From positions 105,001,256-105,065,255 of the forward strand of contig CM063503.1 in assembly GCA_032207245.1 (NCBI GenBank): DNA of 64,000 bases. Reading direction: 5' to 3'. The notes beneath the pieces are model-generated. The model ran no database searches, had not been told where the DNA came from, and worked only from the letters and a program-made list of their open reading frames with translations. The position numbers and the translations under genes are program-made. Numbering within the stretch: position 1 is the stretch's first letter; each line of letters begins with the position of its first letter. Below are positions 38,159 through 50,803 of this stretch, one piece after another. Source of the DNA: Pardosa pseudoannulata. Lineage: Eukaryota; Arthropoda; Arachnida; Araneae; Lycosidae.

Positions 38159-41100
38159 GTTCATCCAAAATTTTGGGATGACACATATAAAGAGCTCATA
38201 TACAGTCCAATATAAATATTAAGTCCAAATGGATAGAACCAAATGGGATCCATTTAAATGAAGCAGTTTCAGTTTTAATAACATTTTTTAATTTTTCAAT
38301 AGAAAAATTGAATTAGAGACAAAACTTGTAGCCTTATCATGATGTATCAAAAGCAGTGAACATAATTTGATTAAAGAAATGAAAGTTCTGAAAATAGACA
38401 ATAAAATATAATTCACGTATTAATCAGAGATAATTATAATTTTTTTCTTTGGGTATTTAAAGTTTTCTGATAGAAATGAATCCGGCAGTAACTATAAAGT
38501 TACTTCCTTGTCTTCTCTGAACCCACATTTCAAGCATTTTACTCCTATTTTTTGAAGTAAATCAATTTTTCCTCTTTCACTTACATAAATAAGTCAAAGG
38601 CTCATCATTTTAAACAATATATTTACATTTTACACTCTAAAAATAATTTTTATATAACAATCTGATCCTAGTCTTAGAAGCAGATTTTGCTGTAAAGTTG
38701 TTTTTATTTTATTTTTATTATTTTTTTTTGTTTTGAATTGAAATCAAATTAATGCTCACAGTTCCTTCCGAAATATATAAAGATTTTGCGATAGCTCTTT
38801 GAAGGGTTGGATTTTTTTTCTTACATAAGTTGCTACTTTAAATTTAATAAGAGGTATATGTACATTTGTTGAACATGCACATCATACCTTTCTCCATTTC
38901 TCAGGAGTTTTTCCTTTTTATTAAAGTATGTAATTTATTTTAGATGTAAAACTATTACAACCATGCATTTCAGATCTAGTTTTTAATAATCAAATCAGAC
39001 TAATTTTCTTAAGAATTTGCAAAATTATAACCTTTGATTCAATCTTATTTTTCCCAGCGGTAATATAAAAATATTTTTTTAATTCTGCAGGTGATATTTA
39101 AAATGTCTTTCAATTTAATATAAGTTTTTTTAATTTAAAAATTCATGCAGAAATAAACTATGCTAATAGAAATGCACATAATCATCAAAAGAGTTGAGAA
39201 GAAATGAAGGCAAATCTACAAAAAAATGTTTGCTTCCACTGTGCATTATTATATTAGTGCCAAATATTATGAAAAATTGTCTTCATATTTTTAATTTACA
39301 TAAGATGAAATATGTTTGTACAGTTACAGAAGATTAAAAAGTTTTATCCTTATTATTAAGTAATAAATTATCAAAATATAATAGCTGAGAGAAAGACTAG
39401 CTCCTTTAAATATAGCTTACTAATAATAGTCGATCACATCATGGAGACCCCTGCTATGCCTCGACGATTCTTCAAGAAGTATCCGCAGGGATCACATCAT
39501 ATATAAAACCATGCTCAGAAGGGATTCACACGGGGAAGTTAAATAAAACAACTAGATCTAGACACAGACATTTATTTAAGATATTATAATGAATGACATA
39601 GATCAAACTGAACTAACATTAGAGAAGTTTAAAATACTGAAAGTACACACAATTTACAAAAATAAACACCAGCACCTTCGATGCAACCGAGCTATCTGCT
39701 ACTGTCATACTGACTCTTATATAGGCAAACAACATATGCATACATTACAGATATTTAGAAAGATGCTGTGTTGCCACAAATAAAAATACAATTATAAAAC
39801 TTTACTCACAACAAATATCAATACAGATAAATGAATTCATGTTACAATAATTTGTCAAAATACATTACAATATTTGTAATATATACAAGACACTATTTAC
39901 AAACACTGAACATTACGTCAACGGCCTTTATCAGAAATGATGCTTATGACTTCAATTTTCGGTGAATCAAAACGAGGCAAAGACTTTAGTTGTTATTGCC
40001 TAATGACCCCAGCATTTAATTTTCTTCCATTAAAATAGATGTATCCAATAAAATAGAAGTTGCAAAGTGTTTTTAAGATACTCTTGTTTTATTAAAGTGG
40101 CTTGTATTTAAAACAATTATTTCATAATTTTCTTTCAAAACGGCTGTATTCGTTCGAAAATACAAGTTGGCTTTCTATTCTATGTAAGATTGCATCGTTC
40201 AGTGTACATTGGCGTCCAAAGTCATTTCTGTTTATTGAGATCTTTCATATTATAAAATATTTTAATGTTTTTTTGAAATTATTTGAAAAAAGATTGACGA
40301 TATTACTTTATATAACGCTTGATGCAGTTTTTACCTTAAAATTATATCTGGGATTTAGGGGTATTTGAGCATTTATCTTAAAATCCAAACTGTTTTTCAA
40401 AATTAAATAAAACGTGAATAAATATTATAGATGAAGATATACCCGTACTTTAATGGACTAACAGATATTTTTAAAAAATCAAAATTCGGATCCGATAGAG
40501 TTAAAAACTTTCAATATTTTTGATAACATTAGAAATATACTTCTTGTGAGATTCAATTTTTTTTTAATTCTTGTGAGAATCAATTTTTTTTTATATTGTA
40601 CACTATCGATTGTATCACAATAATCAATTATGTGCATCTTTCTCAGAAACATGTTTTTAACGTTGAGAGAAGAATAACGTTAAAAAACAAACAATATTTT
40701 TGTACATTGCATTTCATACTCAATTATATTTCTTTATGATACTATTGGGAAAAAATTTAAATTCATAATGTGTTACTATTTTTAAAATCATAGCATGTCT
40801 ACATACTACTTTGTTTTTAATAAATTTAATAAATGGATATCAATTGAATTAATAAATTGTATACATTGGTTTAAAATAAATGCATTAGTTTAAGCTATAA
40901 AATGTATATTTAAAGTAAATTCAATAATTTTTAATTATAGTTAATTATTTTGGGAACAATCTTATGCTTAAGATATAGTTACTAATGTATCATTCAGAAA
41001 CGTGCTTTACAAAACAATATGCGTAAAATGGTATAAAAAAGTTACTATATACCAACTAAAATACTATACGCTATGCCAATACTATAAAATATAAACATGT

Positions 41101-42335
41101 GTATTTTAGGCAATAGGGTCAGTAAATAAAATATAATAAATTTTACGTCATTAATTTTCACTGCCATGAACTTTAAGAGTCCAATATTTTCTTAAACACT
41201 GCTTTCTCTATAAAATGTTAAAATTCGTTTAAAACTTAAATATGAGATTACATAGAACTTAATATAAAATCTTATATTCTGAGTTGAAAATAGTATTTGA
41301 GTTCTGGTATTTCAAATGCTTAAAGAAATATTTAAAGTATTTGATATACAAACTACATAACACACTTTTTTTCTGGAATAAAGCTTATTATTGAGGTAAA
41401 GTATTTAATACTTTATCGACGATGTTTATTTATTATACCTACTCTTCTTAGAAAAATCTTCGAGCTACTATTGCGAGAGGAATATTTATAAGAAAATTTT
41501 TATTTCTGTTTCAAGAAATCTATATTTGAAATTTAATTGCTTCAGAGAAGTAATGTAAGAAATTCGTTTAGTTTTGTAAATAGCTGAAATTATAGTTTTA
41601 TTTCTCTGTCATCTAGAAAATAGAAACTTTCTTTGAAGCATAGAAAAGTAAGAAGTTTTGTTACTCACTATAATAATGGTTTCAAATGGCAAATCTGCCA
41701 ATCAAAATATTTATTTTCATACATTTATTCTTTAAAGTTTTCTAGTATAATAAGATGACATACTTATTTAAAAATGACTTTAAGTAGAATCATATTGATG
41801 ACACGTTTATGTTTTGAAATATTCGAAATCATACGTAAATATTTACCCAGAAACAGAGCACATTCAAACGATAGAAAATATTATTATAAGATTAAATGTT
41901 CTATGATCAGATGTTAAGCATAAATTTTCATTTATCAATTTAAATGGGAATAAATATATTTTATGACACTTTTAGTTTGTTCACTACATATATTTACTTC
42001 CAGTGTCAAATATTTATTTTGCAGAGGATACCAAATAATGCTCAAAATGTCTGAAGATCTTATTCTATTTTTTACATAATTTATTTTATTACAAATTACA
42101 AAACAGATTAAGCTATTAACGGATTATGACATCGACAAACATTAAAGAGTTTTAAGTTAATTCTAAAAATGTCATTTAATAAGAATCTACATTGTTTTTA
42201 TTATTAAAACGTTATTCATATTATTGTAAATATAATGATTTCATGTCCTTTTCTAGGTTCACAATACTGAGCATTAATTACTATTTCTATTTAGTACATA
42301 TAAAAATATGCGCTCAAAGGAAAACTATGCACGAA
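38159..42335. other. AT-rich stretch, no gene recognised
   Basis: A patch at about 39420-39540 has higher G+C (GGAGACCCCTGCTATGCC) but no identifiable domain. The frame at 39589-39783 (64 codons) is at chance length. A local duplication (TTCTTGTGAGA.TCAATTTTTTTT) lies near 40545-40590. Confidence 0.5.
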
Positions 42336-42407
42336 CGCGCACACGCACATATATATATAATATATTATATTATATATATATATATAATATATATCAAAAA
42401 AAAATAT

Positions 42408-42458
<51 letters not shown>

Positions 42459-42480
42459 CAGTGTGTGTGTGTGTGTTGTG

Positions 42481-42512
<32 letters not shown>

Positions 42513-42528
42513 TGTGTGTGTGTGTGTA
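42336..42528. repeat. compound (TA)n / (TG)n microsatellite with interruptions
   Basis: Irregular TA with an A9 interruption (about 42348-42440) passes into TG from 42441 to 42528, with single-base breaks (GCAG, TTGTGA, TAG). His-Thr or Cys-Val frames across it are artefacts. Confidence 0.97.
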
Positions 42529-43049
42529 TCAAAATTATTTTCCCTGAAGTTCTCCAAAATTCTCCCGATTTATTTTTTATTTTTTTAATCAAATGTCATA
42601 ATCGAATCATTTCAATACAAGCATCACACTGTCTTTATATTCACCAACCAATGGTATGTTAAGACATTGTGTGCGGGTATATTTCTCAGCGGAATTGTAC
42701 CATAAGCGGGCGTTTCGTGCGTAAATTTAATTATTCAGTTAAATCTTAATATATCGAAAATTATTTAATTTTACATCAGTCGCATAGACTAATGTAAAAA
42801 CTAGTTTTTATTTGTCTAAATTTTTCCAGAATCTATGTTGTAGGCAATAACTTTTGGCTTCGTTTTCCTGTATATACCGTTATTTTTGTACCCATAAACA
42901 AAACATGTTGTTACACTAACCCGTAGTAGTACGTGTCTCGCGCTGAAGTACTAATCATCAGAAAACGTACTAGTATATTCCGGCATTTAATGTGTTAATA
43001 TCAGGCAACGTCGCTCTAGAAGTGATTGTGCAACAGTGTGGATGGACTA

Positions 43050-43640
43050 GATGAGAAATGAATGCTGCAATAAATTTTTCTTTGTCGAATCACACTTTAC
43101 TGTTCGTCCCAGTAATAGGCGTATTTTTGTCTGGAGTAAACGTAAATCTAGAAACAAACCTGCTTACGTGCACAGAAGTTTCAAATTCGGTAATGTGGTA
43201 GCGATGGTCTGTGCTGGCTTTTTTTTATTCATGCAACGACCTGCACATAATTGAAAAAGATGTGGTCGGTTGACAATTTAAGGATGAGATCCTAAGTCAT
43301 TGATTTCCCTTACTCTGCAACAGTTTTATATGACATGTTAATCGAGAGCAATAGCAGCCACATCATGCTAACTTAGTGAATAATTTCTTTTTTGAAAAAT
43401 AATCAGAAGAACTGCATAGCCAGCATGATTTCATTAACACAATAGAGCAGCTTTGGAACATGCTAGACAAGCGATTTGCTGGTCACCTACTACCACCACA
43501 AATTCATCAAGAACTGTAAAGAACTCTTCTGGAGGAGTGGGACAGAATACATCAACTCCTCATTAATAATCTCACTGAATCTATGCCTCAAAAGTGTTCA
43601 ATGATGCTGATCGACAGGGAAAACATACACCTGATTAAAA
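43050..43640 (+). pseudogene. Tc1-like transposase, C-terminal half, degraded
   Basis: On the plus strand the catalytic core is recognisable. FVESHFTVRPSNRRIFVW matches the first-Asp region, with Val at 43084-43086 where the catalytic Asp should be. FGNVVAMVCAGFF matches the 'v.vWg.i' strand. After a badly decayed middle comes IEQLWNMLDKRFAGHLLPPQ with the Glu at 43445-43447, then LLEEWDRIHQLLINNLTESM, the usual Tc1 C-terminus. Stops and frameshifts are numerous. Terminal repeats were not identified. It belongs to a different lineage from the element at 34224-35693. Confidence 0.82.
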
Positions 43641-44319
43641 ACCTTTTATTAGAAATATCCCTTTTACTCGTATTTTCTCATATACACAATTTCTCTTTTT
43701 TTCTTTTTGTACTCAAACTCAATAAAACGCATTATTTTTCTGAGAAACATTTGTAATTTTTTTCTCATATACCTAACCATTTTCGTGGATCATTTATCAA
43801 TTATCAAGAGGTGATAGAACAAAAAAAATTAAATGCACTCTTGTATCGGGTATCAATGAGTCATGAGAGGGCACTTTGAAAAAAGTCGAGACATTTTATT
43901 TTTAGAATCTGTCATTCACTAGCTGTAGTTTGAAACATATGTGGCAATATCCGAATACAAAGAAAGCCCATGTGTATGTCATTTACAGGACTGCAAACTG
44001 TAATTACTCCGAAGCGATAAGACTTTAATAGAAACGATTTCCAAACACGGCGCGATCCGATTGCAGAACATTTTAGCGCATGCACAGATACCGTATGAAC
44101 ATGGGAACGTCCTTTAACCAGATGCCTGACATTGGTCACATAAATAGTGGAAGAACGATGGTGTATGAATACCATGAAAATTCTATAGCATTGTGCAAAT
44201 TTCTTCGGTATTTCCTTTCAGAAAGACAGACTTCTACGGTGGGTTCGCTTTTCATTGCTTGCCAGATCTCGTAATCATTCCTGCTTGGATTTTTATATCT
44301 AGGGAATAGTAAAAATGGT
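43641..44319. other. no gene accepted; possibly inter-transposon sequence
   Basis: Moderately higher G+C at 43900-44280, with overlapping open frames on both strands (43912-44175 minus and 44080-44274 plus). It lies between two Tc1 fragments, so element-internal or flanking debris is likely. Confidence 0.4.
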
Positions 44320-44440
44320 CTTTAATGAGAGACCTCGAGCAACCACAGGATTTTGTCAGATGGATTAGCGTCGCAGACATGTCAGGAATATTCAAACGTA
44401 TGCCATATTTTGTCACTGATATTACTATTATGTATATCAA
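44320..44440 (+). pseudogene. Tc1-like transposase, N-terminal hook fragment
   Basis: NERPRATTGFCQMD followed after a stop by RRRHVRN matches the linker of Tc1 transposases (GRPRATT...DR.I.R.HLRN), which lies between the two DNA-binding subdomains. It sits downstream of the C-terminal fragment at 43050-43640 on the same strand. Either a second element begins here or the first was rearranged. It is too short for more detail. Confidence 0.55.
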
Positions 44441-47068
44441 GTGGTGGTTGCTTATTTTATGTTTCTGTGCAATGACTTTAGTAACATTGATTATTTATGT
44501 TTATTGTGCTTTTATTTCTATTAACCAAGAAACTTTTCAGGCTTGTTATTTGCTTCAGTTTAGGGAACTAATATGCAAGCTTCAGATACATCAATATCTC
44601 TCTCAAATAGTGCTAGAGGGATAATTTTAGAATGCGATAACATTTCCTTCGGGTAATGAAATTTCCAGAACATTACCTTTCTAAAAGTAAATCTTAAATT
44701 TGATTATATATTTAAAAATTACTTAGATGTGTCTGAAATCTGATTTTTTGGAATGTTTTTTCGAAAATAATTTGTAGACTAATCAGAGTAATTAAATCTG
44801 TACAACATGGTTTTTTTTTTTTTCGTATAATATCTTATCAAATAAATTATAGAATGAGAGAGGGGTATCTTTCATCCTAAGAAATAATAAAGTTAATGGG
44901 GAAGGCGATAGTAATTCTAAGAATTTCGTCAAAGGCAATGCTATTAAAATGTGCGAATTTTTTCATTCACAGTAAAATACAATTAGAAATAAAATGACTT
45001 TAACACTTGACCTATGACACTTTATAGATATTGAAAGTTGTTATATTGGTTTATTTGGACTAGAATGAAAAAGGTAATTTAATGAGGAAATACCATAATA
45101 ATGAGAATTAATATATTAATAATGAGAATTATTTATTTGAAGGTAATATTACTCTTACATACATTTGAAGTGAAAACTATGAATATGATAAATAGAAAAA
45201 AAATCTCAATTTTAAGCAATTCCTCATTACTTTAAAAATTCCACTGATTTAACGTCAGTTATTACTATGTATGTACAGAATGACAAGCAATAATTTCAGG
45301 AAAAGTATAATAAAATAATTCTATTTTTAATACTTATTTTCTTAAATAATATTTATGTATCAAAATATTACTCTTTGTTCACTGCATTTTTTTGCCTTTT
45401 CCCCAAGCTCAATGAATAGATGATTGATCGTGATTTTCTATTATTTACTCTAGCGTCTTTTACTATAAATATAAATTATATTTATTTTATGTTAGCTTTA
45501 GAGACTTTCATAGGTTTAGGTGTTTGAAATTGTCTAGAACTCTTCTGTTAAATGTAAGCGAATAATAAATAAACCCATTTAAAACCGATTTTTTAAGAGT
45601 ATAAACAATTATGTTAGAACAAGGAATACGATTATTGACAAAATAAAATTCGACATTTTTCATTCCATCTCTAATTATGAACATTATAAATATGCTGTAC
45701 TCAGTTTTTTTAAAAAAAATCCAAAAAAATAAATTGTAGAAAGCAAACTATTTTAATATAGCATCTTTAATATAGAAGATGTAGTTTATCATTTATCCAC
45801 TTATCAAAAGAATGGGGGAATATATGTTTTTTAAATGTATTCATGGTAGAAAAAAAGCAAGACAATAACCATGTAAAAGATGTACTTAAATTTAGAAAAA
45901 AATAAATATGTTACTAAAGTTTTTATAATTATTTAAAATCTATGCAATAAGTTTAAACTATGTTTGTTAAACATTGCTTTTAAATCCAATCTTGATATGA
46001 AGTTCCTAAGCAGTTTACTTTCTAATTGCAACATATTTTTAGTAAAGTTATTGTAAGTCATTTCATAAGGAAAGTAAATAAAGACATTAAACTACCCAGC
46101 AAAGTAAAATATTAGTTTCTACATTTAAAACTTAAGAGGAAATTTGCGTGTAAAAAATGTAGTAAGTAGTATATATGACTACAATATTAAATGGAATTTA
46201 TTTCAAATGCTAATATTTTGGAGAAAATTTTTGTTATAAAATGAGGAAATTCGAGTATATATTTAAATTTAATATACAAGAATAAAATTCTAAGTTCCTT
46301 TTTGAACGTGCTTAATAGCAAAACTCTTTTGGAAATTGCGAAATAGAAGACATTTATAGCGAAGTTATTCTTATCTCGGAGAGCAAACATGAGCATAAAA
46401 AAGGTGACGTTTAAAAAGCAGGAGTTAATGATCCATAATGTGAAAGCTTAGTATCATCCCGGAACTGAATGAAATGGAGATTAAATGGATATTCATTTTT
46501 ATAAAGATAAATATAAAACCAGCATAAGCATATTACATGAATTGAAAGCAATTAGATTTTACTGCTCTATATTCATTTTTCGGAACAGTAAAGCGTGAAC
46601 AACACTTTAGAGACTTGATCGCAATAAAAGAAATTGAGCATTTTGACTTTTACTAAATTTTAAAAATAAATGAAATTAAATGTCATACATTTAAAAGAAT
46701 CAACAATTATCTCTTATTTAAAGGCTTTGATATAGAACTTTAATGCTCCGTTTGGTGTACTAATTAGAGGATTTTGGTGCAAAGTTTATATTAAATAATA
46801 GTTTTGTTATTGTAAAAATTAATTTGTTTCTCTCGTATTATGTTAAATTCAATTTTAATCAGTATTTATAACATGTGAATCTTTTCTATTTTATTACTTT
46901 TCTTTCAAATTTGTACACAAACCGTGAACCATTTGAATTTATACTGTAAATCTTCTCTCTTTGCAATTTATTTCAGAGATTTAGAGTTAATTTCTTATAA
47001 ACGATCTAATTGCCTTAAATATTTTTCAGTATCAATGCATTATAAATTGAAATTTCTTCTCTTTTCAG
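44441..47068. other. AT-rich stretch, no gene seen
   Basis: A 99-codon plus-strand frame (44325-44624) overlaps the Tc1 fragment in another frame and is treated as chance. The rest is featureless. Confidence 0.55.
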
Positions 47069-47465
47069 AATTCTTTACAAGTGGTCTGGATTTATAAAAT
47101 ATTGGCAAAAGAAAACGTGTATGTCAAAAGTTATAACGATTTAGATAACAGAAAAACGAAAGAAATGCAAAGATTGTTACGTCAGTTAGAAAGATGACAA
47201 TTACATCAGATGTAGAAGTACAAGATTCATTCAACAGAAGGCTTTCCTCGCTACAGCCTGGAAATAATAAAAAAAAACAAGAAAGAATACCTTCAACAGC
47301 AAACTCTAGCATATGTTATTTTTATTTGTGCCTTGTACCCTTCTCAGTTTTTCTTATCATTCAATATTTGCTCCTTACTGGATGTCTGCATAATGATATG
47401 ACTGACATGCCAATGTCGTGGGAGGAAAATATAAAAAGAATGGAAGCTTCGTCCATTAGCATAAA
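47069..47465 (+). CDS. candidate first coding exon, type II membrane protein (uncertain)
   Basis: A good splice acceptor (TTTCTTCTCTTTTCAG, ending at 47068) precedes a segment of higher G+C than its flanks. An ATG at 47194 opens a frame running to AAA|GTTAGT, an acceptable donor (GT at 47466-47467, phase 2). The frame stops only 10 codons beyond the donor. Its 90 residues comprise a polar start, a basic stretch (NNKKKQER, about 24-31), a hydrophobic segment about 40-62 (CYFYLCLVPFSVFLIIQYLL) and an acidic stem. That is the layout of a type II anchor, as in Golgi glycosyltransferases or sulfotransferases. From the acceptor a second frame (NSLQVVWIYKILAKE onward, 42 codons) stays open to a TGA overlapping that ATG. 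So the unit could be 5' UTR plus start, or a last exon of another protein. Enzyme class is inference. Confidence 0.35.
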
Positions 47466-49974
47466 GTTAGTAATTTCTTAGTCTCGTAACTACGACAAGG
47501 GTGCTTATATTTGAATATCTTCAGATTTTAATATACTACAGATAATTAACTATTTTCCAACTTTTTCTTCTTAAATATTCCTTTATGTAAATGCTTTTGT
47601 AATATACCGAGTACTCAGTTTATGGAACTTGGGCTAAAATTTTTGTGTCTTGATTTAATATTTCCTGCCACCACGAAATTTCATAAGTGAAATCTGATCT
47701 TTACCTTAATTAATGCAACAATAATATTGCTGGTGTATGATACTTTATTTCAAATAATATATATTTAATTTGATTTTATTTTCAAACTATTCTTACAAGT
47801 TTTCATTCATTTTAAAAGGAAAATAAATAAAGAAAGTAATAAATACTACTTCAATCTTTTGCATCTTTCAATGATAGAAATTTTCTACTTGTATGAGTGT
47901 GTTTCAAATTCATGCTGAGTAATTAGAGACTCACTATTTCATGTGAATGCATCTTAATTTTCAGATTCTTTCTTGAATAGCTAGAGCTGTGTACTATCAT
48001 TGAATATTTATATCAGGTACATATATAATTTTCTCGAAATTGATTCTAAACGCACCACTGAATTTATATAACAGGCGATAACTTCTGTGACATTTGCAAA
48101 TCTCACTTTTAATGAAATACCAATTCATTGTGAAATATTTATGAAAAAGTAAAAATATTCTTAATTTTTCTATCTTATTAATCTTATCTTATTAATTTTT
48201 CTATCTATTTTACTAAACGTTTTGGCCAACACGAGTTTGTACATAGTATTCAGATTGCATGTCCTCAATTTAAGACTTTTTATCCCTTTGGAGCCCCGGA
48301 AATTTAATTTGATGTACATGCAAGTAATGTTGCCTTCCCTGAAGTAAAAGATCCAAGTTGTGGGTATCCTTCAACGTGTCATAACGAAGGTCTTACACTC
48401 ATTAGGGTAGGTGTCCCTTTGCGAAGTATCAAGCATCTCGCTGGGAACATGAATAAAGCTCTAAAGATTGCAGTATACAGAATAAATTAGTTCAAATGAA
48501 ATGCGTTTAGTAACCCATGTTTCTATTGTTTAAGACCATCATACTGAAAATTTAATGTTTAATTATATTCTTTACTAAATGCAAAATTATTATATTTGTT
48601 TTACATTTTAAAATTTTATAAGTAAAACATATTGAATGTGATTTAGATTGTAATATGATAAATTACCTTGAGGTATAATGCAAAGAATTTTTTAAATGCA
48701 AAAATTGAATACCACTGATTAATATAACATTTTTAACTGAAATAGTAAAAATACATTATTATTAAGTGTTTTTTCAATGACTTACAAGTGTAAAAACAAT
48801 ATTTATTCATTTTAGAGACGGATGAAATAAAACCAATGGTTATTCTTCTCAACATTTGACTACTTTTTCTGGTGTTTTAAGGCCTAAAATTTATTAAAGT
48901 AGATCTTTCTAATACAATTTACCAATGAATGTCTCATTTATTGTAATTTGTTTTTACGTGATTTGATTTAAGGACTGGTTTGAGTTGGCTTTTACTATAG
49001 AGAATTTTATATGCGTTGTTTTGTATATTTTGTGTTCTAATATTTTATTAATATTTTACTGACGCACATATTTACTTAGCTTTTATTTATATGACTGTTA
49101 CAATTATTCATAAAGCCTTTTACACATTATATTATTAGTTCATAATTATTTAATAAGACATTTTAGTGAAATATCTAAAATTATATGACAACAATTCGTG
49201 TGATTAAATTTTATATTTTAATAAATTACATAATTTTGATGTTGCATTGGATAACTCTAGATTCCTTTCACTTAACAATGAAATAATAAAAATTTAAATG
49301 AATATAGGAGTAACATTTAATAAAAACTATAAATCACGTCACTATAAATTCCTTTATTTGATCTTCTAAAACAAAATTATTATTGTAAATAACAGGAGCA
49401 AAAGTAATAATCTATTTTCTTTATTGATTAACTAAATTGTAATAAAACATACAGTATACATGTAAATTCCGATGATATTTACTTTTTACATACAAATATA
49501 ATGAGTTCGGCTATAAGTTTTTATTATCTTTGCACTTTTTTCAAAATTTAAAACAAATAAAAATCATATTTTTTGCGCAAATGGAAGGAGAGCTTTTTCA
49601 GTCTATAGAAATATAATGAAAATAAGAACATATGCATTTGATTGTATTTTATGACAAACTTATAAGCAAACTGAGTCGAGTTTTCGAAATTGAGTCAATT
49701 ATTAACAGAAAACCAATCTCTGAAAGAGAGTAAACTATAGTACTTTATAATGAAGTGATAGTTGCAAAACATTTTTACTGAGTAATGATGTAAATATACG
49801 TCTTTTCAATTATTTTTTAAAAAATGTTTTATAATCCGTATTTTTTTCATTTTTAGAGCTTTTTTGTTGAATATTTGAACATTATTATAAATTTTCTCTT
49901 ATAAACATTGTGTTTGTTTAAAATTTAGATAAATACTAGGGTGATTTAGTTGACTTATTTATATATTTCTATAA
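47466..49974. other. AT-rich stretch, no gene seen
   Basis: A patch at about 48284-48480 (CCCTTTGGAGCCCCGG...CATCTCGCTGGGAACATG) has higher G+C but no recognisable domain. No matching acceptor or next exon for 47069-47465 was found. Confidence 0.5.
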
Positions 49975-50165
49975 TTATTTATTATTAATATTACATTATT
50001 TTATTAATTTTTATTTTATTTCTATAATTATTTATTATTATTATATTATTTTATAAATTTTTATTTCTATAATTATTATTATTATTATTATAATTGTTTA
50101 CATATTTTATATATTATATATTATTTCTATATGTTTTATATATTATATTATTATTATTATTCTTT
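49975..50165. repeat. degenerate (ATT)n-rich block with internal duplication
   Basis: TTATTA/ATTATT trinucleotides dominate. A unit beginning TTTCTATAATTATTTATTATTA is repeated with small changes (about 49977 and 50017). Confidence 0.85.
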
Positions 50166-50268
50166 ATTTACTTTATTTATTTTGTTGACTTATAATCAAA
50201 TATGAAAAGTTTGAAGAAATGAAAAGAACCTATCCTTAATATTGAAAATACAGTTTAATACTACTTAA

Positions 50269-50799
50269 CCTCTATTGGTACGATTTAATAATGAAAAACT
50301 GTGCATGGAGTAACCATTTATTTTTTATTTAAAAAACTTGTTTTATTTTACAATTCTTACATATTCTTAATTAAAATCCACTTTTTACATAGTGTTAAGT
50401 ATCAGAAAAGGTAAAATTAAGATAATAGTCTTCAAGCTAGTGGTACTTTTCAAAACTAAGTTCAAAGGAATTCTGAATTGTTTACATCGCCAGGGAGTCT
50501 CACTTCTAATTTGATTCTTGTAACACACACGGCATTTCTTAGTAGGTTTTCTTTTATTCTGAATCATCAATTTGGCTGTGACTTGTACCAAGAAACTTTA
50601 AATAAACAATATGTAATAGTGACCTGGGATTTCCACAAGTAACAAAAGTGTTGCTAAATTCAGTACACTAGAAATTTTAAAATAAATTAATTATCATATT
50701 TATCAGTAACTTTAGTCGCATGACGAGTGTAGCTCGTCATTGTGCGATATGGAATGAAAAACTAATGACGAGCTAGACTCGTCATTTTACCGGAAGGGG
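50269..50799 (-). mobile_element. piggyBac-type MITE, copy 3
   Basis: TTAA lies at 50265-50268 and 50800-50803. One end is intact (ACCGGAAGGGG); the other is altered (CCTCTATTGGTA in place of CCCCTTCCGGTA). The length, 531 bp, equals copy 1. Twin GACGAG/CTCGTC hairpins occupy about 50720-50790. The transposase C-terminal remnant is at 50385-50591 (-), with the same CRVC...CKQF...IPL pattern and the same frameshift. The mutated end would probably impair further mobilisation. Confidence 0.92.
50385..50591 (-). pseudogene. remnant of piggyBac transposase C-terminal domain (copy 3)
   Basis: A 68-codon frame opening at TTG carries KKCRVCYKNQIRSETPWRC and IPLNLVLK. The His of the family's IPLHF is changed to Asn here, and the second CxxC is CKQF. 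The DDE core is absent. It is non-functional and shared with the other MITE copies. Confidence 0.83.
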
Positions 50800-50803
50800 T
50801 TAA

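Noticed and set aside
43912..44274. Overlapping frames of 87 (-) and 64 (+) codons
   Set aside because: They lie between two Tc1 fragments with no recognisable motif on either strand. Chance or element debris is more likely.
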